This document shows positions 5,591-12,904 of a DNA stretch of 12,904 nt, one piece after another. Position 1 is the first letter of the stretch. Every line of letters starts with the position of its first letter. The position numbers and the translations under genes were made by a program. A model generated the notes under the pieces. It was not told where the DNA came from. It did no database searches and saw nothing but the letters and a program-made list of their open reading frames with translations. The stretch spans positions 1 to 12,904 of the forward strand of contig JAQVWU010000038.1 of the NCBI GenBank assembly GCA_028709565.1, read 5' to 3'. The stretch comes from Eubacteriales bacterium (GTDB lineage Bacteria > Bacillota > Clostridia > Oscillospirales > CAG-272).

Positions 5591-7597
5591 ATGATTAATA
5601 TTACAATCAACGGTAAACCGCTTTCGGTTGCAAAAGGCAGCACCATAATGGAAGCGGCAAAAACCAATCATATAAGCATTCCCAATTTATGCCATCTTGA
5701 GGATGTTCACCAATTCGGATCATGCCGCATCTGTGTAGTGGAGGTAAAGGGCGCTAAAACGCTGCAGGCTTCGTGCATAACCGAGGTCAGGGAGGGTATG
5801 GTGATCAACACCCATACCGATAAGGTCCGCAAAGCGCGCAAGGTGCTCTATGAGCTCTTACTTTCCGACCATACAAAGGACTGTCTGAGCTGCAAACGCA
5901 ACCGCAGCTGCGAACTGCAGGAACTGGGCAGAACGCTGGGCATTGAGGAAACACGCTTTGAGGGCAGTCGTTCAAAGTTTTATCCCGATTCGTCGGTGTC
6001 AATTACGCGCGACATGGCTAAATGCATTCTGTGCCGCAGATGCGTCACCGTCTGCAATGATATTCAGGGTGCGGGTGTGCTGAACGCCCAGCACAGAGGA
6101 TTCAATACGACAATCAGTCCGGCGATGGACCTGCCCCTGAATTCGGTGGACTGTACCTATTGCGGTCAATGTACCGTTGTTTGTCCGGTAGGTGCTCTTA
6201 AGGAAACCGATTCAATACAAAAGGTCTGGTCAGCGCTCAACGACGAGAGCCGGCGCGTAATCGTACAGGTCGCCCCTGCGGTTAGAGTCGCTCTGGGGGA
6301 GGAATTCGGCTTAGAACCGGGCACCCAGGTGACCGGCAAGATGGTAGCGGCGCTGCGCGGTCTCGGGTTCTCCGAGGTGTTCGACACCAACTTCGCCGCC
6401 GATCTGACTATTATGGAAGAGGGGACGGAACTGCTAAACCGGCTGGAAAAGGCTATAAAGGGAGACAAAACCACCCTTCCCATGATTACCAGCTGCAGCC
6501 CGGGTTGGATTAAATACATCGAACACGCCTATCCCCGATTTTTGGACAACCTTTCAACCTGCAAATCCCCCCATACAATGCTCGGTGCCCTGATAAAATC
6601 ATATTATGCCGAAAAAATCAATGTAAACCCGCATGATATCTATGTCGTTTCCGTTATGCCCTGTACGGCAAAAAAGTTTGAGATTGTCCGTGAGGAAATG
6701 CAGAACAACGGTGTACCCAATGTTGACGCCGTTCTTACCACAAGGGAACTCGCATCGATGATTCACGAGGCGGGAATCGATTTTGCCAGGCTGGAGGACG
6801 AACCCTTTGACAATCCCCTGGGCATGTCAACGGGAGCCGCCGATATCTTCGGCGTGACCGGTGGGGTTATGGAAGCGGCGCTGAGAACGGTCTACGAGCT
6901 GGTAACGGGTCGCGAGCTGCCCTTTGACGGACTTCATGTGACGCCGATTGTCGGACTCGATACGGTCAAGACCGCGGAGATAAAAATAGAGAATCCCGTC
7001 GAAGCCTATGATTACCTCGACGGGGTCACCGTCAAAGTCGCCGTGACCAGCGGCCTCAAAGGCGCCGGTGAACTGATGGAGCAGATTGAAAAGGGCGAAT
7101 CTCCCTATCACTTTATTGAAGTAATGGGCTGCCCCGGCGGTTGTATCACAGGCGGTGGACAGCCAAGGTCCCAGGACCCGGAGGTCAGACTTAAAAGACT
7201 GCGCGGCCTGTACAAAGAAGACGAGGAAAAGGTGCTCAGAAAGTCGCATGAGAACCCGTTTATCACATCAATCTACGATGAATACCTTGAATATCCGGGC
7301 AGTTACAAGTCCCATGAGCTGCTCCACACCCATTACGTCAAACGCGGCGAATTCAACGAATACTTAAACTCCGATATTCTGGATAACGCCCTGAGGGATC
7401 TGGAAAAACGCAGAGCATCAGACAAACCAGCCGAACCCGAAGTATCCGACCACAGGCTGCGGGAGGAGATAGAGTCAGCCCGCATTATAGCCCTTGAGGC
7501 GGAGAATGCGCGCCTTAAATCCGAACTTGAAGATACCCTTGAAACGGTGAATATATTCAAGCAGGTAATTGCGGGCGGCACACATAAGCATAACTGA
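5591..7597 (+). CDS. hydA: [FeFe] hydrogenase catalytic subunit HydA, with coiled-coil tail
   Basis: A 668-residue catalytic subunit of a multimeric [FeFe] hydrogenase, which reversibly reduces protons to H2 in the cytoplasm. In order: a [2Fe-2S] domain (C34, C45, C48, C62); a His/Cys [4Fe-4S] site (H94, C98, C101, C107); two ferredoxin [4Fe-4S] motifs (C145, C148, C151, C155 and C188, C191, C194, C198); then the H domain. H-cluster motifs are L1 TSCSPGW (C302), L2 MPCTAKKFE (C358) and L3 EVMGCPGGCITGGGQP (C514, C518). All four cluster-ligand cysteines appear present, so this is not an H-cluster-less Stn-type subunit. L1 has Ser in place of one of the two adjacent cysteines of TSCCP, and L3 has Gly in place of Ala in MAC. 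The small-subunit domain ends near 588. Residues ~589-668 are an extra tail without Cys, with a likely coiled coil at 622-660. It is the last gene of the operon. Maturases hydE, hydF and hydG are not in the window. Confidence 0.96.
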   Translation: MINITINGKPLSVAKGSTIMEAAKTNHISIPNLCHLEDVHQFGSCRICVVEVKGAKTLQASCITEVREGMVINTHTDKVRKARKVLYELLLSDHTKDCLSCKRNRSCELQELGRTLGIEETRFEGSRSKFYPDSSVSITRDMAKCILCRRCVTVCNDIQGAGVLNAQHRGFNTTISPAMDLPLNSVDCTYCGQCTVVCPVGALKETDSIQKVWSALNDESRRVIVQVAPAVRVALGEEFGLEPGTQVTGKMVAALRGLGFSEVFDTNFAADLTIMEEGTELLNRLEKAIKGDKTTLPMITSCSPGWIKYIEHAYPRFLDNLSTCKSPHTMLGALIKSYYAEKINVNPHDIYVVSVMPCTAKKFEIVREEMQNNGVPNVDAVLTTRELASMIHEAGIDFARLEDEPFDNPLGMSTGAADIFGVTGGVMEAALRTVYELVTGRELPFDGLHVTPIVGLDTVKTAEIKIENPVEAYDYLDGVTVKVAVTSGLKGAGELMEQIEKGESPYHFIEVMGCPGGCITGGGQPRSQDPEVRLKRLRGLYKEDEEKVLRKSHENPFITSIYDEYLEYPGSYKSHELLHTHYVKRGEFNEYLNSDILDNALRDLEKRRASDKPAEPEVSDHRLREEIESARIIALEAENARLKSELEDTLETVNIFKQVIAGGTHKHN

Positions 7598-7610
7598 CCG
7601 AAACGGCAAC

Positions 7611-7644
7611 GGCCTGCATTTAAAGTGCGGGCCATTGTTTTTTT
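7611..7644 (+). terminator. Rho-independent terminator of the hydrogenase operon
   Basis: GGCC (7611-7614) pairs with GGCC (7630-7633), T7615 wobble-pairs with G7629, and GCA pairs with TGC (7626-7628) around a 7-nt loop. Seven T residues follow at 7638-7644. It lies 13 bp after the hydA stop and only 25 bp before the next start codon. Confidence 0.88.
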
Positions 7645-7669
7645 AACAGTCCAATTCGGAGAGAATGAG

Positions 7670-9133
7670 ATGAAGTTTTCAGTGACGAAGCATTTAATTA
7701 TACCGGTGATTATGTTTGCGTCGGCGTGTTTTGTCATATCCTGCTCTTCAGAGGATATGACCGGCGGCGAAACAACACCTGTCGACGCATCATCGGAATC
7801 CGAAACGCCGATTCTGCGTGAAGCCGACTTTGGCGGAACGGAGTATAAAATCCTGGCTGCCGCCGAACAGTGGAAGGGCAAATATGCCGTTGAGGAAGCT
7901 GACGGCGACATAGTGCGGGACGCCGTATACGAAGCGAACGGCACAACCGCCTACAATTACAATATAGAAATTAAATACGATGTGGTGAACGGCTATATGG
8001 CAGGCATGTCCGAGGTACAGACGCGGCTCAAGAACAGCGTCATTGCCAGAGATATGGTCTACGACCTGTTTGTCGCCGCCTCCGCGTATGTCGGGGGATA
8101 TATACTCGAAGGGGTCTTTGCCGACCTCAACAGTCTGCCCGCCGTTATCGACTTTACAGCCCCCTGGTGGTATGCTAATGTCAATGACAATCTGACGGTA
8201 AACGGCAGGTTGTATGTATGCTCGGGTTCATATAATCTGGAGACGATAAGCCGGGCCTGGTGTGTTTTCTTCAATAAACAGCTATTCGACGCTCTCGGGC
8301 TTTTTGCGCCTTACGATACGGTTATACATGGCAAATGGACATACGACGGCATGATGGAAAACGCGGTTACCGCCTGCTCCGATATTGACGGCGACGGCAA
8401 ATACACCGAAGCCGACCGCTACGGTATAATAGGCACGCAAACCGAGCCCTTCGTCGCGCTGCCCTACGGCATGGGACGTTTTATCACCGAAATAGGCAGC
8501 GACGGAGCACCCCGTCTTACCGGCGCTCCGCAGCGGACGGTGGACATCATGGACAGACTGCAGAATCTGTGGGACGATAAAACCCTTTATTTCGGCACCA
8601 AAGAAATCGCGCCTGCCGACAAGCTGATTCCGATGTTTTCTGACGGACGGGGACTGTTCATGATTTATACATTGAATCTGGCTGAGATTCCCGCAGCGCG
8701 TGAATCGACCGACTTCGGTATACTGCCGCTGCCCAAATTTAATGAAGAGCAGGAGCATTACTACACATCCAGTTTTTGCGACATTTCAGCCATACCGCTG
8801 GTGGTGCGTGATTTCGAAATGTCAGCTCTGATACTTGAGTCGCTCAACGCCGAATATTATGACAAGGCGGTACCGGAATATTATAACGTGGCGCTTACCC
8901 GAAAACTGACCCGTGACAATGATTCGGCGGCAATGATAGATATTTTAGTCGAAGGTTCGGTAATGGAGTTCGGCAAGCTCTTCTACTCACAGCTTGATTC
9001 AAATCTTTACAATATTGCGGCTACCTTCTCAAACCGTAAGGTTTCATACGCCACCTGGTGGGCTGAAAAGGGACCCGCCGCGGAAGCAAAACTGGACGCG
9101 CTGATTGAACAATTGACACAGCTGGAAAAATAA
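7670..9133 (+). CDS. Extracellular solute-binding lipoprotein (family 1, ABC sugar uptake)
   Basis: A 487-residue lipoprotein. The signal peptide MKFSVTKHLIIPVIMFASAC leads to a lipobox FVISC with C25 as the predicted lipidated residue. An acidic, Ser/Thr-rich linker (~26-50) and a two-lobed binding-protein fold follow. A Ca-loop-like motif DIDGDGKYTEAD (238-249) resembles those seen in many clostridial sugar-binding proteins. It probably binds an oligosaccharide at the outer face of the membrane for an ABC importer, but no permease or ATPase is adjacent. It is a diverged paralogue of the lipoprotein at 10698, sharing the signatures GDIVRDAV/GEIVNDAV and LPLPKFNEEQ/VPMPKYNDEQ. The ATG at 7670 is chosen for GGAGAG (7658-7663) 6 nt upstream; an in-frame GTG at 7625 lies inside the terminator hairpin. 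I see no clear promoter in the short gap before it. The ligand is unknown. Confidence 0.85.
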   Translation: MKFSVTKHLIIPVIMFASACFVISCSSEDMTGGETTPVDASSESETPILREADFGGTEYKILAAAEQWKGKYAVEEADGDIVRDAVYEANGTTAYNYNIEIKYDVVNGYMAGMSEVQTRLKNSVIARDMVYDLFVAASAYVGGYILEGVFADLNSLPAVIDFTAPWWYANVNDNLTVNGRLYVCSGSYNLETISRAWCVFFNKQLFDALGLFAPYDTVIHGKWTYDGMMENAVTACSDIDGDGKYTEADRYGIIGTQTEPFVALPYGMGRFITEIGSDGAPRLTGAPQRTVDIMDRLQNLWDDKTLYFGTKEIAPADKLIPMFSDGRGLFMIYTLNLAEIPAARESTDFGILPLPKFNEEQEHYYTSSFCDISAIPLVVRDFEMSALILESLNAEYYDKAVPEYYNVALTRKLTRDNDSAAMIDILVEGSVMEFGKLFYSQLDSNLYNIAATFSNRKVSYATWWAEKGPAAEAKLDALIEQLTQLEK

Positions 9134-9141
9134 ACTATAAT
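9113..9141 (+). promoter_or_regulatory. Perfect consensus sigma-A promoter for the 9170 gene
   Basis: TTGACA (9113-9118), a 17-bp spacer and TATAAT (9136-9141) match the consensus at all 12 positions. The -35 box lies in the last codons of the solute-binding protein and the -10 lies just after its stop. The predicted start near 9148 gives a ~21-nt leader that contains AGGAG (9158-9162). Confidence 0.8.
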
Positions 9142-9169
9142 AAAACAAATTATCAGCAGGAGAAAACGT

Positions 9170-10588
9170 ATGATTAAAATCTCATCAAATAACCGGGAGT
9201 GTTTTTTTGACGATTATCTCATCGATACGAAAAAAACCACAGCCGAATTCCGTATACACCGGCCGATACGCCGCGATATCGCGCTGATACACGACGCGCC
9301 CTGGGAGGGCGACGGATGCGATTACCACAATATTATATATGACAACGGCATCTACAGGATGTATTATCTGGGATGGCAGATGATAAGCTCGGATAAGAAG
9401 GAACATACCACAGCGGGTATCCGCGTCTGTTATGCCGAGAGCCGCGACGGTCTGATTTGGACCAAACCTGCGCTCGGTATCTGCGAATGGGAGGGATCCC
9501 GGGACAATAATATCATATTGGATAAAAATACGGCGAATTTTGATAACTTTATGGTCTTCCGTGACGACAATCCCGCCGTTTGCGGGTCGCAACGATATAA
9601 AGGGGTCGCTAAAATCGGCGGCGCGCTGCGCATATTCACAAGCCCCGACGGACTGCGCTTTACCATGGGCGGCATTATCACCGAAAAAGGCTATTTTGAC
9701 TCACTCAATGTCGTGTTCTGGGATGAAACCGCGGGTATTTACCGCGGATATATACGCGGTTTTCACAACATTCAGGGCGCTGACTGGAATTCCGGCATAC
9801 GCGATATACGATATATATGCTCGGCTGACGGCAAGCGCTGGAGCGACCCCGAACCGCTCGATTTCGGGGCAGCTGAGGACTTCCCTTTGTATACAAACTG
9901 CGTTTCGCCGTATGTTCGCGCCCCGCAGCTGTACATAGGCTTTCCCACAAGATATGTCGAGCGAAGAGAATGGAACAACAGCTTTGAAGGACTGTGCGGT
10001 AAGGAAAAACGACTTGAACGCATGCAGCTTCATCCGCGTTACGGGCTTGCCGTTACCGACTGCGTGTTTATGGTTTCCCGGAACGGAATCAACTTCAAAC
10101 GCTATGACGAGGCATTTATACGTCCCGGACCGGAAAACGGTATGAACTGGGTTTACGGCGACTGCTACCCGGCCCGCGGGCTTATCGAAACCCCCTCCGC
10201 TGTTGAAGGCGAAGCACCCGAACTGTCCCTTTATTGTTTTGACAATCACTGGATGGGTGTACCGTCGCGGTTATGGCGCTACACCATACGCCGGGACGGA
10301 TTCGTTTCGCTGTACGCCGGCAGCACCGAAAAAACCATCACCACCAAACCCTTTATCTTTAACGGGAATGAAATGCGCGCAAACCTTTCGACCTCGGCGC
10401 GCGGTTATATTTATTTTACCCTGCGGTCGGTCACGGGCGAAACCCTTGAAAGCGTTGAATACTTCGGCGACTCCGATGACCGGCAGATAATCTTCGACAA
10501 CGGTCATCTTTCGAAGCTTTCCGGTAAAGAGGTCGTTATGACCGTGCGCATGCTGGACGCGGATTTATACTCAATTTATTTTATTTAA
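9170..10588 (+). CDS. Putative glycan-active beta-propeller protein (GH32/GH43-like), family not identified
   Basis: A 472-residue protein with no signal peptide, so presumably cytoplasmic. The sequence looks like a five-bladed propeller of the GH32/GH43/GH68 type followed by a small beta domain (~385-472). Typical elements are FFDDYLID (12-19), PWEGDG before NIIYDNGIYRMYYLGW, YAESRDGLIWTKPALG, FTSPDGLRF, and ICSADGKRWSDPEPL. Repeated 'S.DG..W..P' and aromatic 'Y.MYY' blades with conserved acidic residues are what one expects of such enzymes. I do not recognise a named family and cannot point to the catalytic pair. Related sequences are usually annotated as hypothetical or GH32-like. The ATG is preceded by AGGAG (9158-9162) at 7 nt, and the gene has its own consensus promoter. 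It lies between two solute-binding lipoproteins, which suggests that it processes an imported glycoside. Confidence 0.6.
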   Translation: MIKISSNNRECFFDDYLIDTKKTTAEFRIHRPIRRDIALIHDAPWEGDGCDYHNIIYDNGIYRMYYLGWQMISSDKKEHTTAGIRVCYAESRDGLIWTKPALGICEWEGSRDNNIILDKNTANFDNFMVFRDDNPAVCGSQRYKGVAKIGGALRIFTSPDGLRFTMGGIITEKGYFDSLNVVFWDETAGIYRGYIRGFHNIQGADWNSGIRDIRYICSADGKRWSDPEPLDFGAAEDFPLYTNCVSPYVRAPQLYIGFPTRYVERREWNNSFEGLCGKEKRLERMQLHPRYGLAVTDCVFMVSRNGINFKRYDEAFIRPGPENGMNWVYGDCYPARGLIETPSAVEGEAPELSLYCFDNHWMGVPSRLWRYTIRRDGFVSLYAGSTEKTITTKPFIFNGNEMRANLSTSARGYIYFTLRSVTGETLESVEYFGDSDDRQIIFDNGHLSKLSGKEVVMTVRMLDADLYSIYFI

Positions 10589-10603
10589 CACCGCGGTATT
10601 TGC

Positions 10604-10632
10604 TTGACAATATATTAATAATATGCTAATAT
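10604..10632 (+). promoter_or_regulatory. Strong sigma-A promoter for the second solute-binding protein
   Basis: TTGACA (10604-10609), a 17-bp spacer and TAATAT (10627-10632), with an extended -10 TGC just before it (10624-10626). The predicted start is near 10639, giving a ~59-nt leader to ATG 10698. The in-frame ATG at 10623 lies inside this promoter, which rules it out as a start. Confidence 0.8.
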
Positions 10633-10697
10633 TCATGCAAAGTGAGAGAGTCAATGATCAAAGACAGATAAAATATAAAAAACAGGACCGTAAAAGT

Positions 10698-12197
10698 ATG
10701 AATTACATTTTAAAAACCATCGCCGTTCTTTTAACGGTTTTCATGACCATGGCCGCCGGCTGTACCGGAGACACCGGACACTCATCAGATTCATCGGATT
10801 TAACGGACTCATCGGGTAAAACAAGCACGGAAACATCATCGGATCCGTATGTCGATGAATTACCGGAGCTGAACGGTGACGGGGACGTCGTAAACATATG
10901 CGGATGGGGTTACGCCGAAGCAACCGCGGAACTGTATTCGGAAGAACTGACGGGCGAGATAGTAAACGATGCCGTTTTCAACAGAAACCTTGCCCTTGAA
11001 CAGCGGCTTAATATAAAGATGAATGTCATTCTGAAAGCGGACGGGGGAAACCAGTATCACGTGCCTAATATCGTCCGCAGCGCGGTTTTGGCCGGTGACG
11101 GCGCTTACGATATAATGGCTGGTCCTACATATGCTTCGGCATATTATGCCACCGAAAATATTTTCCTCGACCTGCGTGGTTTTGATTATCTTGATCTGGA
11201 TAAATCCTATTGGGCGCAGGGGTATAACGAGGTCATGTCGGTGGGCGGCGCTCAGTATATATGCACGGGAACCCCCGCTATATCGCTTTATCGGTTTATG
11301 TATGTAACCGTTTACAATAACGCCCTCTTTGACTCTTACAATCTTGATAATCTTAATGACGCGGTTAACAGCGATGTTTGGACGATTGAATATCAGTATA
11401 AACTGGCTGAAGATATTTATGACGATCTTAACGGAAACGGGGCGTATGACAAAGAGGATTTATTCGGTTTTACAGGCGGCGCCCGCACGTCATCCGATAC
11501 ATATTGGGTTAATTTAGATGTCAAAATGCTTGACAAGGACGAAAATGATTATTATATATACGAGCCGGATATATCGCGGCTTTCCGGCGCGGTTGATAAA
11601 GTGCTCAGGCTGTATTATGACTGCGCCGGTTCCTATATTGTACCCCACGGTGATGACGGCGTGCGTGATACCGACATTGTGACTATATTCAGCGACAGCC
11701 GCACCGCCATGGCTACAATGCATTTGAGCGCCATAGAGACCAACCTGCGTGATTTTGAAGATGAATACAGTATTGTACCCATGCCGAAATACAACGACGA
11801 ACAGGGGACATATAAAACCTATGTACAGGTCGAACTGACCGCCTTCGCGGTAACAAAAACGGTATCAACCGACAGATCGGATATGATGGGCGCGTTTTTG
11901 GAATGCCTTGCTTCGGAGAGTTATAAGTATGTGTATCCGGCATATTATGAAACGGCACTGTCCTATAAATACCTGCAGAATGAAGCGTCGGTTGAGATGC
12001 TAAAATTAATCTATGAAAGCTTATACAACGACGGTTCCATTATATATACGAACGAACTGGGCGGAGCATTGATAGACCTGCGCAATATGATGAAGACCCG
12101 GACAAATACCGTGGCTTCCGTAATAGCGGCTCTGGAGCCCAAAATAACCGCATCGGTTGATATAATGAACGGTCTGTATAAATCAATACGCGGTTAA
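10698..12197 (+). CDS. Extracellular solute-binding lipoprotein, paralogue of the 7670 gene
   Basis: A 499-residue lipoprotein. The signal peptide MNYILKTIAVLLTVFMTMAA ends at a lipobox MAAGC with C22 as the lipidated residue. A long Ser/Thr/Asp linker (~26-52) and a family-1 solute-binding fold follow. The Ca-loop-like DLNGNGAYDKED (243-254) occupies the same place as DIDGDGKYTEAD in the upstream paralogue, and VPMPKYNDEQ also corresponds. Predicted role: capture of an oligosaccharide at the cell surface for an ABC importer whose membrane subunits are not in the window. The start at 10698 is supported by AGGA (10684-10687) 10 nt upstream, by the signal peptide and by the promoter position; a longer in-frame version from 10623 would bury the signal peptide behind 25 charged residues. 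Only 36 bp separate it from the next gene, with no terminator, so the two are probably cotranscribed. Confidence 0.85.
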   Translation: MNYILKTIAVLLTVFMTMAAGCTGDTGHSSDSSDLTDSSGKTSTETSSDPYVDELPELNGDGDVVNICGWGYAEATAELYSEELTGEIVNDAVFNRNLALEQRLNIKMNVILKADGGNQYHVPNIVRSAVLAGDGAYDIMAGPTYASAYYATENIFLDLRGFDYLDLDKSYWAQGYNEVMSVGGAQYICTGTPAISLYRFMYVTVYNNALFDSYNLDNLNDAVNSDVWTIEYQYKLAEDIYDDLNGNGAYDKEDLFGFTGGARTSSDTYWVNLDVKMLDKDENDYYIYEPDISRLSGAVDKVLRLYYDCAGSYIVPHGDDGVRDTDIVTIFSDSRTAMATMHLSAIETNLRDFEDEYSIVPMPKYNDEQGTYKTYVQVELTAFAVTKTVSTDRSDMMGAFLECLASESYKYVYPAYYETALSYKYLQNEASVEMLKLIYESLYNDGSIIYTNELGGALIDLRNMMKTRTNTVASVIAALEPKITASVDIMNGLYKSIRG

Positions 12198-12233
12198 GCG
12201 TTTTAATTGGTTTTAACGGGGAAAGTGAAAATA

Positions 12234-12904
12234 ATGATAAACAATAACGGCAGTATTAACGACCGCAAAATGCTTGATCCGGTTACAAGCGTATTATATG
12301 AGCCGTCCCTTTCGATGAATGACTGGAGTTACAGTCACCACCCCTCTGTCTGCCGCTTCGGCGGACGGTTCTGGGCTGCCTGGTCCAACGGCGAAACCAA
12401 TGAGGACGACATAGGACAGCGGGTGTTGTGCGCCGTTTCGCGCGACGGCGTCAAATGGGAAAAGCCGTGGATTCTGTTTGATTCCGTTCCGGGCAATCAT
12501 GTTCTCACAGCGGCGGGATTTCATACCGGGGACAACAGACTTATCGCTTACGCGGGTATATACGGCTACACCGATGACAATATTGAAAACGGCCGCTGCG
12601 TTTCGATAGGTGTAAAACATACCGGCACCACCCTGCTCTGCCGCTCGACCGGGGACGGGGAGATCTGGTCGGACACTTCGGACACAGGTATTGCCGTGGT
12701 ACCGAATCAGGGTCCGCAGGTGCTCAACTCGGGCAGACTTATCATCTGCGGCAACATCGCCTTTCCCTACAGCGACTGTCCCGACGGTTTGCAAGGCTGG
12801 ACAATGTCAGGTCTCGAACCCCGTCTGCAGCCGGGTATGTATGACGATTCGGAAGGTTTCCTGATTCATATGAAATCGCGCCGCGATAACAGATTTCTGT
12901 GTGA
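12234..12904 (+). CDS. Sialidase-superfamily (BNR propeller) protein, 3' end beyond the window
   Basis: The frame is open from ATG 12234 to the window end, giving 223 residues without a stop, so the gene is truncated by the window. No signal peptide is seen. The N-terminal part has the hallmarks of sialidase-like six-bladed propellers: HHPSVCRFGGRFWAAWSNGE (residues ~35-54), EDDIGQRVLCAVSRDGVKWEKP (~57-78), then a run of predicted beta strands such as NRLIAYAGIYGY and QVLNSGRLIICG. Proteins with this pattern are commonly annotated as exo-alpha-sialidase or sialidase-family glycosyl hydrolases, but many are not true sialidases and the catalytic Arg triad cannot be judged from this fragment. 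The upstream ribosome site is weak (GGGGA at 12218-12222, 11 nt from ATG). It follows the second solute-binding protein by 36 bp, probably in the same transcript. Confidence 0.68.
   Translation, partial: MINNNGSINDRKMLDPVTSVLYEPSLSMNDWSYSHHPSVCRFGGRFWAAWSNGETNEDDIGQRVLCAVSRDGVKWEKPWILFDSVPGNHVLTAAGFHTGDNRLIAYAGIYGYTDDNIENGRCVSIGVKHTGTTLLCRSTGDGEIWSDTSDTGIAVVPNQGPQVLNSGRLIICGNIAFPYSDCPDGLQGWTMSGLEPRLQPGMYDDSEGFLIHMKSRRDNRFLC

Noticed and set aside
5591..7597. HydA as an H-cluster-less Stn-type transhydrogenase subunit
   Set aside because: L1, L2 and L3 motifs are all present with cysteines C302, C358, C514 and C518, so the H-cluster site appears intact.
7625..7669. GTG start at 7625 for the first solute-binding protein
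   Set aside because: It lies in the stem-loop of the hydrogenase terminator, and ATG 7670 has a good ribosome site and begins the signal peptide.
10623..10697. Start of the second solute-binding protein at ATG 10623
   Set aside because: This ATG overlaps the promoter -10 region and would put 25 mostly polar residues ahead of the lipoprotein signal peptide.
12294..12794. A 166-codon minus-strand frame near the window end
   Set aside because: The + strand is open for the whole stretch from 12234 to 12904 and encodes sialidase-like propeller motifs, so the minus frame is a shadow.

Overview
The window looks like a chromosomal stretch from a strictly anaerobic, fermentative bacterium, most likely a member of the Clostridia (Firmicutes). 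This is inferred from gene content: a multi-subunit [FeFe] hydrogenase, two family-1 solute-binding lipoproteins with Ser/Thr/Asp-rich linkers and Ca-loop motifs, strong AGGAGG-type ribosome binding sites and consensus sigma-A promoters. No rRNA, tRNA, transposase, phage gene or CRISPR array was found. All genes lie on the + strand.

Layout. (1) 3-431: C-terminal end of a GH4 glycosidase whose frame is broken by an in-frame TAG, closed by a good terminator (459-496). (2) 591-1694: a cytoplasmic beta-propeller protein resembling oligogalacturonate lyase (PL22), with its own promoter; the usual metal-binding histidines appear to be missing. (3) 1695-1967: an AT-rich intergenic region with a candidate promoter and two inverted repeats of identical geometry. 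(4) 1968-7597: a tight three-gene operon closed by a terminator (7611-7644). It encodes a NuoE/HydC-like [2Fe-2S] subunit, a 1033-residue fusion of a NuoF/HydB-like NADH:FMN subunit to a complete GltD/NfnB-like FAD/NADPH oxidoreductase, and an [FeFe] hydrogenase HydA with all H-cluster motifs and a coiled-coil tail. (5) 7670-12904: two lipoprotein solute-binding proteins, each followed by a predicted glycan-active beta-propeller protein (GH32/GH43-like, then sialidase-like and cut off by the window end). Two near-perfect sigma-A promoters lie inside this block, and no permease gene is visible.

How the genes may work together. The hydrogenase operon should connect NAD(H) (NuoF domain), NADP(H) (GltD domain), ferredoxin (HydA iron-sulfur domains) and H2 (H-cluster) in one complex. 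That combines a trimeric electron-bifurcating hydrogenase with a bifurcating transhydrogenase such as Nfn or the Sporomusa-type Stn enzyme. It is the most interesting system in the window. The flanking genes point to use of plant or host glycans, which would supply the reductant that the hydrogenase disposes of. That metabolic link is inference.
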